A stretch of 64,000 nt of DNA from Pseudoips prasinana (GCA_951640165.1 OX621241.1:11599001-11663000), one strand, 5' to 3'; positions 9,885 through 20,684 are shown, counted from the first letter of the stretch. The notes: generated by a model from the letters alone, not told the origin. A program made the numbers and translations.

Positions 9885-12800
9885 CTGGAAAAATATACGG
9901 ATTTTAGATGTTTGGTAGCAATGAAACAATGAAATTTATTCGGCACATACACTTGTACACACAGCTACATATCAAGCTATGCGATCCAATATAAGCTGAC
10001 ATCTCATTGTATGGAAATCCTATACAACGCGAGATCAGCTTATACTGGAACTGCATAGCTTGATATGTGGCCGTGTATACTTGTCAAGCTTAGAATTAAG
10101 TATTTAAATCTAACATAATATTTAGCCTACATTATAAAAACTAAATTCAGGCAATCTAAAGACTACATGTTGTGTAATTATTTATACCGCTACTTTTTTT
10201 ATTAATTCCAAATATAGAAACAGGTTGCTTTTATGTTGTCACAAACAGACCTTCTTTTCCGGAGGTTTAAAATGGTAAACTTGTACGCACCCACACAAGA
10301 TGCAGTCGCAAAATCATCCAAAGCCATAGTTCTCGATGGTATATAAATAACGACATCATTAGTAAAATGGAAAAGATAACACAGAAGAACAATAATCTTA
10401 ATATTCCTTAGCAGCTTTCGATGTTTATCTGGGTCACGTTTTGATTCTACTATTAAATCGTCGTTTTTCTTGACTATTTTTAGTAGCTCGTTTAAATCCG
10501 CCCTGAAATTAAAAACTCATTAGAGACCGTCGATAGAAGTGAATACAATTTTTTATACTTGTATCTAAATATTCTATACATATAATAAAATCGTAGGAAA
10601 GTCAAAACTGTACATTGAATATTTTTTTAAAGTATACTTGGGGCGTGATCTACAATCCACATCGAAGCCAAAAATATAGTTTTTAGAATTTTTGTCTGTT
10701 TATCTGTTTGTCTGTATGTATGTCCGGGCTAAACTTAAAAAGTACTGCATGGATTTACTTCAAATTTTGCATGAATATTACTAAGAGGGCGGATCAACAT
10801 ATAGGCTACATATTATTACGCTATCACCTTAGGTGGAGGAGCTGTGATAATTTATAAAACTTAACGCGGGTAAAACCGCGGGGCACCGCTAGTCTACAAT
10901 AAAATAGTTGACACTTCACATTGAGATATGATCTTTGTATATATACTTATATATAATATAGGTATACTAATAACGCACACGAGGTATACATATATAGCTC
11001 GTGAAAAGCGTTCGGTGACGGTTACGCGAGTTCCATGATTTTTGATCATCCAAGAAGTGCTCAACGCGCCTTAAGAAGTTTTCACTTCAAAAATTCCAGT
11101 CATTTGTGATCAACAAGTCTGTTCAAGTTCAGTACTAAAGGCATAATCATATAATATAAATTTAGTAGTTCACGTTATAAACTACAGTTTACATTTTTAA
11201 AAGTACCACATACCTTTTATGTAATAACCACCAACTGGTACTAAGGACCATAATGAAGAGAAATAGGGTGAAGAAACCGTTGATAGTATCAACAAAACCA
11301 TCAGCATAATATATTTGGTAGACCATAGTGCCGACTAAGTAGACATATAAGGAAAGGATCGTGTGAATAATCCAAAATGTAGCTGTAATAAAATAGTAAA
11401 TGCTTTAATACTACATAAAAAAAGTAATGGGTATACTTCATTTAGTCATGATTTAGTATCTACAAAGTAGAAACTATGTATATTGCAAGCCTGCTTTACC
11501 CAGGAGTTCAGGAATCATCCAAAGGCAAATAGGGTTTCCTATCCATGTGCATAAAATTTTAAGACCTAATATAACTTAGCATAATTTTGTTTGGCATAAT
11601 TATATTTTCGCATAATATAATTACGCATAATTTTTTTAAGCATAATTTCTCTACTCAAAATAATGCCTCCGGCGGCCCCACGCGCCTACGCGATTTTAAA
11701 TTACACCCTAGGGGTAGGACAAACAAGACTACGTGAAATCGGTTTTGCACCAATTCGGTTCTGCCACTAACTTTTGTTGCATAGCATATTAAATGCTAAT
11801 ACTAACGTTATGCGCATCAAATTTATGCCAAAACAAATGAGTCTTTAAGATGATTATGCCAACCTAAAATGTTTGCCTAAAAAATTATGCCGAAGTATTA
11901 TTATGCCAAAACAAATTGTGCCAAAATCGTCATGCCAAAGTATATTAGGCCAAAGAACATTATGCGAAAAGAAGGGATCCCGGCAAATATTTGTGTAAGT
12001 TTATTTAAGTAACTGGTTGGTTGAAGGACTGTTTTCTGTGTCTATGAAGCCATGTTAAGCCGTCTCTGTTACCAAGAATAACTATGACAGCCGTTAAAGG
12101 TATTCAAAACCCTAATAGAAAGACCTAGTCTTGTTAACACTCTGGTTTACGATCTGGTTTATCGTCGTTAAAGGTCAATAAGTAGTTCATTTAATTCTAA
12201 CTATTGTTCATTTAGTTGTTACTAGAAGTAACTAAGCTAGTAATACTATAGTAATAATGAAATGAAAGTATTAAATTTATTCAGCACTTGGGTATTAACA
12301 TACACTTTTACTTGTCAAGCTTACAATGCATTACATAAACATAGTAGAATATAGCATGAAGGTAGCAAAAAAAATTAATTAGTCCGTCCGTGCGGTCTGT
12401 CTTATCACATATAATTTCTTATTGAAATCCTTAAATAAATAACAAGTTACTAACAATTATTTTTAAATTTAGTACTAGATACTATATTAAAATTAAATAA
12501 TTGAAGATAACGACCGGTTGGCTAGCGCAGAAGGCTCTCAGCCAGTAGCTTAATTTAAGCGACTAATAACTGAGGGCACCCTTATGGGATTCGGGCCACA
12601 GTACTGGGGGCCTTCAGCGGCCATAAAAAGACGGGATTCTAAATGAGGGCGTGATCACTTGCAAGGTATAACCGATCACGTGTTAAGGGGCCAACGCGAT
12701 CCTATCCGCTGGGGAACCTATCCTAGCTATCCTGCGGCTTTCTCTAGCTACCTAGGTGAACGACCCGGAGAAGAAAGCCACAAAGAAACTCCGGGCTTGC

Positions 12801-13608
12801 TTATTTCGTCTTCTATTGCTTTTGTTTTCGATTTTTTTATATCGTGTTTTTACATTGTCTTTGGCTGATATGTAGGCTAATGCACGCACGGAACCGTTGT
12901 CATCTAGTTCATCAAAATAATTCTGAGGTTATAAAACAATCACATTCTATTTTACTCAAGCAATTAGAATAACCTCTTGCAAGACGAACAAACGGTGGGT
13001 GCATTCGCGCACATTTGCAAAATTAACAAGCCACACGAAGTCTACCAGAGGCAATGACTGAAAGAAAAAAAAGGAATGAGTACCCCAACAGCAGTTTGGT
13101 AGTCAAAAAAGGCTATAAATAAGCCTAATAGAGATGGAATATAGCAAGGAAATTAATGGAAGTTGCAAACCAGGGCCAGATCCTAGTAAAGAAAACATTG
13201 AAACAACAAAAGAGAGTAATTTTTTATTTTCCTTGAATTCTGAGAAAATACAGTGGGAAAAATGATTAAATGGGTACAACTTCGAATAAAATATAATCGT
13301 CATTATCATATCAGCCGTAAGGCATCCACTGCTGGACAAAGGCCTCCCCCAAAGGTCTCCATAACTGTCGGTCTTGCGCTGTCCACATCCAGCGGCATCC
13401 CGCAACCCTTATAGACCGTACATACTAAGACTAAATATAAAACGACTAGCAATTAGAAGTCCTAATGCTAACCATTAAACTTTTTACTCATCAGTGGAAA
13501 CCCTCCAAGAGTTGGAAAAAAGTTGATAAGCCATATTAAATTGTCACACGAATTCTCTCTCAGACGCTGCCTGAAGTTTTTAAACCAATCGCTTAAATTG
13601 TCCCCCAT
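9229..13608 (-). CDS. Odorant receptor OR-B, complete four-exon gene
   Basis: Insect odorant receptor (7tm_6 family): a seven-helix ligand-gated channel subunit that works with the co-receptor Orco in the dendrites of olfactory neurons. Exons assembled by eye: 13608-13473, 11382-11214, 10502-10291 and 9884-9229. They sum to 1173 bases, giving 390 residues plus stop. All three introns are GT-AG, with phases 1, 2 and 1. Exon 2 encodes a hydrophobic segment (TFWIIHTILSLYVYLVG). The exon 3/4 junction reads CVGLEPLTASPN, and the C-terminal exon has the family signature YCCGWENL near residue 335 followed by QAQKPV. The length fits the family (about 380-430). The start ATG at 13608 gives an N terminus that aligns with OR-A; the frame is open upstream to about 13698, so a longer start is possible. 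Introns hold a Helitron and inverted repeats. Ligand unknown. The family call is secure; exon 1 is the least certain exon. Confidence 0.9.
9958..10078. repeat. Inverted repeat in OR-B intron 3
   Basis: Arms with ctacatatcaagctatgc and gcatagcttgatatgtg, and ataagctgac / atcagcttat further in. A roughly 120-bp MITE-like hairpin between exons 3 and 4. Confidence 0.75.
10291..10502 (-). CDS. OR-B exon 3
   Basis: 212 bases, acceptor tttcag, donor G|gtgcgt. It starts (R)ADLNELLKIVKKNDD, continues with a hydrophobic stretch (IIVLLCYLFHF) and ends TASCVG. The corresponding OR-A exon is 213 bases. Confidence 0.9.
10573..10892 (+). mobile_element. Helitron-like element (H2) in OR-B intron 2
   Basis: Begins TCTATACATATAATAAAATC, ends acgcgggtaaaaccgcgggg then caccgCTAG|T. 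The 3' hairpin and CTAG end are typical. It is antisense to the receptor gene. Confidence 0.85.
11214..11382 (-). CDS. OR-B exon 2
   Basis: 169 bases, acceptor ttacag, donor AG|gtatgt. It encodes a predicted membrane segment and ends with STSWWLLHKR. OR-A exon 2 has exactly the same length and ends [10 protein letters not shown]. Confidence 0.9.
11575..11970. repeat. Inverted arrays of GCATAATT / AATTATGCC words
   Basis: The left side repeats 'gcataatt' and 'ggcataatt' four or more times. The right side repeats 'ttatgcc', 'atgccaaa' and 'tgccaaaac' about seven times. A GC-richer core lies between. It lies in OR-B intron 1 and has the structure of subterminal repeat clusters. Confidence 0.7.
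12520..12890. other. GC-rich block in OR-B intron 1, unrecognised
   Basis: Base composition shifts sharply from the AT-rich surroundings (cgaccggttggctagcgcag to ctccgggcttgc). It is probably a retroelement untranslated region. No coding motif was recognised. Confidence 0.4.
13300..13420 (-). mobile_element. LINE 3'-end fragment
   Basis: Carries the lepidopteran LINE tail 'catccactgctggac' followed by 'aaaggcctcccccaaaggt', close to the 3' end of the RTE copy at 53290. It sits 50 bp from OR-B exon 1, in intron 1. Confidence 0.65.
13473..13608 (-). CDS. OR-B exon 1
   Basis: 136 coding bases, residues 1-45 plus one base of the next codon. It contains RENSCDNLIWLIN and FFPTLGGFPL, which align with OR-A exon 1 ([21 protein letters not shown]). 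Donor is G|gttagc, the same hexamer start (gttag) as in OR-A. Phase 1, which matches the two-base start of exon 2. Confidence 0.82.
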
Positions 13609-13699
13609 TTTAACAGACACGTTCACGAGAAAATGGTGGCGTCTGACAATGGTACCTTTTACATGAGAACGGGAATTTCTATGCAATTGGTCATACAAT

Positions 13700-14545
13700 A
13701 TTTAAACTACCATCGTTAGGTGTGAAGTAATTAGAATCTGAATTAATAACTGTCTAGTTGCATGCAACGATACCTAATAAATGGAAAGGGCATGTAATTA
13801 GATTTACTACAAGTCTTAGAGCTGAATTTGTATTGAATAATTAATTTATTAATAAGCATGAATAGATTTTGCAGGCAGTTACAATGGGAAGTTTGACGCA
13901 TAATAACAGTTGATGTACGCATGAATAATTAATAGTAGAATATAAGTAATTATTTGTCATAAAATATTTATAGAAAAGCCTAAATGCTTATTAATAATCC
14001 TTATTGGCAAAATTAAAAACATCTATGCAAATGGTGTTGTATTTCAGGCCCATAAGCCTTCCAGGGTATTTTAATAAGTAAATGTGAGAATCATGATGGT
14101 CTTAAACTGGTACTTAAAAGTTACAAAAATGTTAGTTCCAAAAAAATATCAAACTAACTAGTTAGTTAGTTTGATATATTTTCTGGACAGATCAGCAGTA
14201 GAAACTAACTTAAAAGTTACGAAAATGTTAGTTCCAAAATATATCAAATTAACTACTCGTAACAACCCGTAACAGGAGCAGAAATGAACTGAACTAAGAC
14301 CCTATGTTACTGCAGAACTCATCAGCAGGAACCAACTGTGACGAATAGTAACAAATGGAACGAATAACCCATTCCACAAGACCTCAGAAGAGAAAATCGA
14401 GCCATGGTTGCATAGACTCTGCGAATGCAACCGGTTACCAAAATGTAGGAGCAAAAACACATATCCAGAATCAAGAAATTATAAGGCCTCTGCTATAAAA
14501 ACGTACTGAAGTATGTACAAACTGTTCTCAGAACCTTAGGGAAAG
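13700..14545. other. OR-B upstream stretch
   Basis: AT-rich. A roughly 45-bp block (acttaaaagttac, aaatgttagttccaaaa) occurs twice, at about 14112 and 14209. Between the copies is a 15-bp palindrome (14146-14160 / 14163-14177). No promoter motif could be assigned. Confidence 0.5.
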
Positions 14546-14555
14546 ATTGAAAGAA

Positions 14556-14812
14556 ATAGGGGCTAAAGATCTCCACCATCGCCAGTCTTGCACTATCTGC
14601 ATCCAGGGACTTCCAGCGACCCTCACAAGATCATCGGTCCACCTTACAGGGGGGCTCCCCACGTTGCGTCTTTCGGTCCGTGGTCGCCACTCGAGAACCT
14701 TCCTGCCCCAGCAGCCGTCAGCTCTACGAGCTATGTGCCCTGCCCACTGTCACTTCAGCTTAGCAATTCTGCGGGCTATGTTTCTGTCCTGTGGGCGAAT
14801 ATTTCAGTGTAA
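14556..14812 (-). pseudogene. RTE LINE C-terminal fragment
   Basis: Read on the minus strand it gives pieces of the RTE tail: KLKWQWAGH-like, VLEWRPR-like and RWTDDLVRVAGSRWM. These match the C terminus of the element at 53290. The reading frame is broken. Confidence 0.75.
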
Positions 14813-15123
14813 AAATAAATTTCTTCAGCTATCGTGTTTTGTGCAACAGATATTATTATGTTTTACTATCCAAACAACACAAGAAACAAAACGTGTAACA
14901 GAGTGTTTAAATTTTTCTGATGCGAATTGTAAAGTCTCTATCGTCCCAAAATAAAAACCCATAGCTCTTTTTTTTATATTAATATTGCGGAATAGTGAAC
15001 GTTGCCAATTTTCTGTCCTCTCTCTTTTAAAACTTTTCAATGGAATCCAGATACCTTAGCACGAGTATGTCTTCACAAGGTCAATCACTGAATTATGAAC
15101 GTCTGATGTAGGTACTATATAAT

Positions 15124-15440
15124 ATGCCTCGTTGGTCAAGCGGTAGCGTGTTCAACCGCAGAATGAGGACCTGCGTTCAAAACCCGGGTCGGGCCAAAAA
15201 TATTTATTTCCGTACGGGAAACTTTCTTAGCATCAGCCCGAAGTCTGGGAGTTGGCGGTATTATACACCCGTGCCTCAGAGAGCACATAAAGCCGTAGAT
15301 CCTATACCTGACTCTTTTCCGGTCGCTAGTCGTCCCATGGGACCATAAGCGTGATGGAATAGAAAGTGCCCCTGTGTTTGCGCCCACACTTGTGCACCAT
15401 AATATGTCCTGCGCAGTTGTCTAGTCTTCACTGCGAATAA
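15124..15440 (+). mobile_element. tRNA-derived SINE, family B
   Basis: Head: gcctcgttggtcaagcggta as box A and gttcaaaacccgggtcg as box B. Body: agcccgaagtctgggagttg, then gcctcagagagcac, then ctcttttccggtcgctagtc, then atgtcctgcgcag. Four other copies are in the window. Confidence 0.85.
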
Positions 15441-15674
15441 AAAAAATTGTGAATTTAGTCTCCATCTGAAATAAGAATATTTGCTTGTTCTATTTAGGTT
15501 TTATAAGTTTTAGGGTACCTTCAAACAATTATTACCGCCTGGATTACCTGTTTGTTTTCTGTTTAGGTATATAATAGTTACTTTAGGTAAAAAATAACCA
15601 ACTGTGTCCGGTGGTTTATTATGAATATTTAATAAATTTTAGGCTTGTCTAAGTAACACGAATACATGCATTTA

Positions 15675-15875
15675 AGATAGTCGCCTCGCCACTTCGTGTC
15701 CCGTGTTCGATTCCCGCGTAGGACAGCTATTTGTGTGACTCATAAATAGTTGTTCTGAGTCTGGAAATAAGTACTCTGTGTCCGTCAGTTATGTATATAT
15801 GTATTATGTATGTTTGTAAAGTACCCCGCAATTCATTAATTACCATCGTGCGGGCGTTGTCTTTAAACAAAATAC
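15675..15875 (+). mobile_element. SINE family C
   Basis: tcgcctcgccacttcgtgtc and gttcgattcccgcgtaggac (box B-like), then aaatagttgttctgagtctg, aaagtaccccgc, and the end cgggcgttgtctttaaacaa. Confidence 0.8.
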
Positions 15876-16143
15876 CTACTATAAGAAATAAGGTTTCATT
15901 ATTTTATAGTAATGTTTGTTTTTAACCGAGCTTGTACTTACTAACTTCATACTATCTCTTTTAAATTACCGTCATATAAGTTGAGACAGAACTAATGGTA
16001 AGACTAGGTAGTGTTAGTGCATACTAAATATCTTAGTATGGTTTAAATGTAAAAATGTCCTACTTATAATGTCTCCGGCAATGTCAAGGGTCTAAAAAGC
16101 AGAAAGAAGTCTAGCGCTCTCCACCACCCTCACAAGATCAATT

Positions 16144-16405
16144 CTAATAATATCCTGGAACATTATTTACACACGGCCATCTGATCCCGAACTAAGCAGA
16201 GCTATTACTATGGAAACCAGATAACAGATATACTACTTTTCTTTTGTAAATACATAGATACTTATATCGATAATTGCTCCTCCTACCTAGACTCAGGACA
16301 AACAGACATGTTCATGCACACAAATATCTGACCTGGGTGGGAATCAAACCCACGACCTTCAGCGTGAAAAGCAAGCATTTGCCAACCACGCCAACAGGCC
16401 ACTGG
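16144..16405 (-). mobile_element. SINE family A, near full length, reverse
   Basis: Reverse copy with head ggcctgttggcgtggttggc and box B gtgggtttgattcccaccca, body catgtctgtttgtcctgag, and a tail of TTATTA type. Confidence 0.85.
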
Positions 16406-16420
16406 TGCCATGGAGTTTAA

Positions 16421-16623
16421 GGGCGCGTTGCCACTTTATCGTGACGACAGATAATCGTGGAGTTTAAAGTGTCGTGGCTTATATGTTTAAATGGAGATGT
16501 TCACATATAGAACGACACGATTTACTGTCATGGCAGTGTGACGTATCACGTATAATGGGAACAGCTAGAGACGACAGTCGTCCAACGACAAATTAATCGT
16601 TACGACATAGTGGGAACGCGCCC
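16421..16623. mobile_element. Harbinger-like MITE
   Basis: 203 bp with TIRs gggcgcgttgccacttt / actatgtcgtaacgat-like ends (right end gtgggaacgcgccc). Flanked by TAA at 16418-16420 and 16624-16626. Same duplication type as 5740-5977 but different sequence. Confidence 0.82.
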
Positions 16624-16828
16624 TAACTCGATAGAAATATTATAATTTAATACTAATGTCCGATTAACGCGATTATACGATAAAACAAAAACACTGGTGG
16701 AACCGAAAAAAAATAAATTTAAATCATCAATGTTGCTCTGTTTGCGGCCACAGCTCACTTCAGTCAACTACTCAGTGTCGTACGGGTGTCGGCAATAATT
16801 GTAGTATTTTATTTTTTTTGACTTCAAT

Positions 16829-17677
16829 ATGAAATTGAACATGTTTGAACCAAAGTGTGTTTTGTTATTCGGCTTTTTATTGACATTATTGTTGGACCCA
16901 ATATCTGGACTTAAGCGAAGGCACCGTGTCCGTTGGGCATTTAAATTCCCCAGTTTCACATCTAGTTCACCGGCTAACACGAGATCGCAAGAGTACTTTC
17001 AATACAATCCTCCATCAGAAATCATCTACCCACCCCACGGTAGCGGAATATCCAAGTCCTACCCCGTGTACCATGGTGCGGAACCGAGCAACATCTACGA
17101 ATACATAAAATCTGAAGGCAAATATGGCAGGTTATTGGCCGGTCTCGCTTTATATAACCTTGGGACTTCATCAGACTCAAACTATGTACCCCAATCTGGA
17201 GAAGTTTGCAAATTTGGTATCGAAACAACCAAAGATAATTATGAAGAGATGACAATTGATTGCAATATCATAAGCAACTTACTGCAAAATATGACAGAAG
17301 TGGATGGAAGAACAGCCCTCCCTCCTGACCCAAAGTTCCTAGTAAGTGATAAAGTTAACGTCACTGGAGTCCTATTACCACCTGTCTTTGTAAACGCTAC
17401 TCATGATACAACCGCTTCAGGAACACAGGTAACTTTAGCAGACTCAATATTATCAGATGCTTTGGATGTGGAAAGAACGCCAGAAGACGTCACACCGGAT
17501 TATAAGGAGTGCTACGTCACCAGAACTATTTCATCGAACACCATCAGAAAAAATATGCCATGTGGTCTTTTACAAACTTATGCAGATGAGTCTATAAGTG
17601 TTGTTAATTCTGCGGTGCGAAATGGACCCATATTTACATTTTTTCTTGTATTTATAGCCGTTTGTGTAGCATTCTAA
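16829..17677 (+). CDS. Secreted, possibly GPI-anchored protein, unknown function
   Basis: Intact single-exon gene of 282 residues. Residues about 9-26 (KCVLLFGFLLTLLLDPIS) form a signal peptide. A basic patch (KRRHRVRW, 29-36) and a Tyr/Pro-rich stretch follow, then EYIKSEGKYGRLLAGLALYN (91-110). Four ectodomain cysteines (127, 145, 228, 245) could form two disulfides, and three N-glycosylation sequons lie at 154 (NMT), 177 (NVT) and 189 (NAT). A C-terminal hydrophobic run (PIFTFFLVFIAVCVAF) after SAVRNG suggests GPI attachment or a tail anchor. An AATAAA lies 49 bp past the stop. TCAGT initiator-like words at 16760 and 16772 are possible start sites. I do not recognise the family; the overall layout looks like other uncharacterised insect secreted proteins. 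Confidence 0.85.
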   Translation: MKLNMFEPKCVLLFGFLLTLLLDPISGLKRRHRVRWAFKFPSFTSSSPANTRSQEYFQYNPPSEIIYPPHGSGISKSYPVYHGAEPSNIYEYIKSEGKYGRLLAGLALYNLGTSSDSNYVPQSGEVCKFGIETTKDNYEEMTIDCNIISNLLQNMTEVDGRTALPPDPKFLVSDKVNVTGVLLPPVFVNATHDTTASGTQVTLADSILSDALDVERTPEDVTPDYKECYVTRTISSNTIRKNMPCGLLQTYADESISVVNSAVRNGPIFTFFLVFIAVCVAF

Positions 17678-17725
17678 GGTTTAGTAATGGGTTTGAATTT
17701 ATACCATTACATATTTATTTATCTT

Positions 17726-17731
17726 AATAAA
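17726..17731 (+). terminator. Polyadenylation signal AATAAA
   Basis: Canonical hexamer 49 bp downstream of the stop codon of the secreted-protein gene. Confidence 0.65.
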
Positions 17732-17877
17732 ACGTGTAGTTTATAAAGTATTAAACGTGCAGTTTACTATAAAGTATTTAACGCATATGTATACGTTTAT
17801 TAACAGTGGTTTCACAAAACAGTGCTTTCACAAATTAACAGTGGTTTAACAATGGTTTCACAAATAGTAAATGCGCT

Positions 17878-18082
17878 TTAATAATATCTTGGGACATTAT
17901 TCACATGCGCACAGAGCTTGTACTATGGAAACCACATAAGTCATATACTAAATGTACCACATTTCTTTTATTGGGCAAACAGACATATCACGCTAACAAA
18001 TATCTCTCCTAGTGGGAATCGAACCCATGACCCACGGCGTGGAAGGCAAGTACATATCTACCGATCACGCTAACAGGCCCTT
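17878..18082 (-). mobile_element. SINE family A, reverse
   Basis: Reverse copy with internal loss. Shows 'gcacagagcttgtactatgg', 'aaccacataagtcatatact', and the box B region gggttcgattcccactagg on the minus strand. Confidence 0.75.
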
Positions 18083-18089
18083 GGTTTAT

Positions 18090-18588
18090 AAAGTATTACT
18101 CTACTTTATAAACTGTTGTTATTAGTCTTGATTAAAAAATAAATGAGCGACGAGATTCTGTATGGAACTTTGTTGATTTGTAATAAAATTAAGAAAATAA
18201 ACATTAATGTTTTAAAATAAGATGTTTGAATAGTATTATGTGTGTCGTGTATTATCATTTTATTATTTTATATTGTTTATTATTTTATGTATTAACGTTA
18301 TAATTTTACCCTTAACACATTAAAAAACTATGTAAAACAATATACAGTTTTCGCAATACGTACAATATTAGCAGCTAAGGATGCAAACAATTATAAAACA
18401 AAATGAAATAGTTAAATAAAATGTTAAAGGTTCTAAGTATGCTTTAAAAAAGCGCTTTTAAATAGTCTGAACATATTTTTAGTAATATACTTAATTTTAA
18501 ATAACGAATTATTAGGTTCCTATGTGTATTAGTCGAGAACTTAGCCATTTCTATGCAAGTTGGTACCAATTGATGAATTGACTGCACG
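18090..18588. other. AT-rich stretch, nothing recognised
   Basis: No coding, repeat or RNA signal could be supported here. Confidence 0.5.
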
Positions 18589-18589
18589 T

Positions 18590-18782
18590 GTGGCGCATAG
18601 ATTAGGACAGTCGTCTCGCCACTTGTTCCGGGTTCCAATCCCACGCAGGACAACTATTTTTATGACCCATAAAATAGTTGTCCTGAGTCTCGATGTACTT
18701 GTCCGTCAATTATATGTTTGTAAAGTACCCCGCGATACAGGGATTAATTTCCATACGGCGGGCGTTGTCTTTTTAAAAAGTA
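18590..18782 (+). mobile_element. SINE family C
   Basis: ggcgcatagattaggacagt, gttccaatcccacgcag (box B-like), aaatagttgtcctgagtctc, gtaaagtaccccgcgatac, end gcgggcgttgtcttttt. Confidence 0.8.
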
Positions 18783-19239
18783 AAAACATCTGAAATGTAT
18801 GAAAGACATGTTCGGTTAGATTAACGCCTAACACCTAATTTTATTGAATTTGTGTAGAAATGCAAATATTGTTTACAATTAGTTTACCTGCGACTCTTCT
18901 CTATAGATACATATTTTTGAATTGTTAGTTTTAAACGTGTTAACAACTGGATCTGCAAGGCATTCTGCTGTTTGCAAATATTGAGCTGAGTGTAATTAAG
19001 TAGATATATATATAATTACATTGATTTCATGACATTTGTTATTTTCGGTGATCATTCCTCCGCTGCGTGTCTGATTTTTATGAATTCAGATATATCCACT
19101 CACGAGTATGGTCACTATCACTATGATAAATTTGAAGAAAATAGGTTCAGCCATTTAGGAGGATTACGAACGAGAACCAACGACATGATTCGCCTTAGAA
19201 AGAGCTTCGTTTACACTCAACTCAATACTTTTTACTGTA

Positions 19240-19580
19240 CATGTGTGTTTATTAACGATTTTAGTAACGAATATTTTATACAGAACATTGCTATGGACGT
19301 CGTAGACTACTAATTACTATTTTATAAAAGGAATGTACAGACGCGAGCACATCCAGCTAATCCAATCTGACAAATTTCTTTTATAGATTTTTAACTTTAG
19401 CACATAAACATAAGGTTCACTTTCAATTGGGGAAATCTGACAGATTGGGGTAGCTTGATGTGCTGGCGTCTGTACATTCCTTTTATAATATAGTAATTGG
19501 ATGTCTACGACATTCATAGCCATGTTCTGTATAAATTCTTCGTTAATAAACATTGCATTTCTTCTACTAACTAAAATTCT
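19240..19580. mobile_element. Long inverted repeat with MITE-2 at its core
   Basis: Left-arm words (gtttattaacga, atacagaacattgctatgga, cgtcgtagac, ataaaaggaatgtacagacg) recur in reverse order and complement on the right. The inner part is MITE-2: tgtacagacgc, cagcacatcaagct, accccaatctgtcaaattt. The arms are about 150 bp. Confidence 0.75.
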
Positions 19581-19922
19581 TAACGAACTTATTAAACAAA
19601 GCAATTGTTGTAGTATAATGTAATTATAGTAGTGAAAATTTATCTCTGTTCTAATACTAACATTAAATATAATTTTTGTTAAAACACGGCATATTTATTT
19701 CCCTTTTAAACGGCTGAATTGACCTTGACATAGTTAAAGATTTTCTTTCATTTTGTCGTGTTTCTTTAAATGCTACGCAAATATATAAATTAAATAGAAA
19801 GAGACTCGGCTGGAGTCGATTAGCTATTCAATCCGTAAATAAAATTATCATGACGTCCCTGAATAGTTGGGCGATTCGGTCGGGAGAAGTTCTTTTTATG
19901 CAGACATTTGCGTCTTTATTTT

Positions 19923-20188
19923 ACAGGTACTTCCTTACTTATCAAAAGGGCAGTGGTTACCCTAGTGTCAGACTTGTTCAAGCCGCCCATTAGCCCTCTG
20001 ACATGGCTTAACGACTGTTGCCTAATGGCTGAATCCGGGAGCGATAGTTTAACGTGCCTACCGAAGTACGGAAACGCTCACATTTTAAGCTATTTTGGCG
20101 GCCACCCATCTATGGAATGACCTCGAGCCAAATTGCTTAACCTCGCCAATAACATACGGACTGGTAAGAGCATCTGGTTATGAGTGGA
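19923..20188 (-). mobile_element. 5S rRNA-like SINE family D, reverse
   Basis: On the minus strand: gaggttaagcaatttggctc, then ggtcattccatagatgggtg, then gccgcc. The other end is gggcagtggttaccctagtg on the plus strand. Confidence 0.75.
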
Positions 20189-20274
20189 GTTGTCATCTAA
20201 TACTTTTGTGTTTGTTCTCAATCCATTGTTTTAGATAACTGTTATTATTGTAATATAGACTTTTTTTATACAAC

Positions 20275-20331
20275 TTAGTTGGCAAACAAGCATACAGCCC
20301 ACCTGATGATAAGTGGTCACCGTAGCCTATA
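20275..20331 (+). repeat. Lepidopteran repeat fragment
   Basis: Carries the block 'ggcaaacaagcatacagccc' then 'acctgatgataagtggtcac', related to a block at 37195-37310. Probably a LINE 3' region. Confidence 0.55.
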
Positions 20332-20369
20332 ATTTTAACCCATATAACTTTATTTATATGGGTTAAAAT
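20332..20369. repeat. 16-bp hairpin, 6-nt loop
   Basis: Arms attttaacccatataa (20332-20347) and its exact complement (20354-20369). Confidence 0.85.
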
Positions 20370-20439
20370 GAAAATTATGGCGTAGTAATGGTGAAATTCA
20401 CTCATTAAATAATGATGGTAATGCATTAAGAGGAATAAT

Positions 20440-20640
20440 AATAATAATATCCTGGGACAATATTCACTTACGGCCATCTGATCCCAAACTAAGCAGAGCT
20501 TGTCCTATGGAAACCAGATAACGACATTTATTTTTTTAAATACATACATTATAAATAACACCCAGACTCAGGACAAACAGACATGTTCATGCACAAAAAC
20601 ATCTGTCCTGCATTTGCCAACCACTCCAACAGGTCCAATA
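20440..20640 (-). mobile_element. SINE family A, reverse
   Basis: ataatatcctgggacaatat, then acggccatctgatcccaaac, tatggaaaccagataac, then gactcaggacaaacagacat. The box B region is lost. Confidence 0.78.
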
Positions 20641-20684
20641 CTCTTACAGAAGTATCTGGATAAGGAACTTAATCAATAACCGAG

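Noticed and set aside
12659..12868. 69-codon open frame in OR-B intron 1 as an exon
   Set aside because: No similarity to receptor exons, wrong strand, and it lies in a GC-rich block that looks like retroelement sequence.
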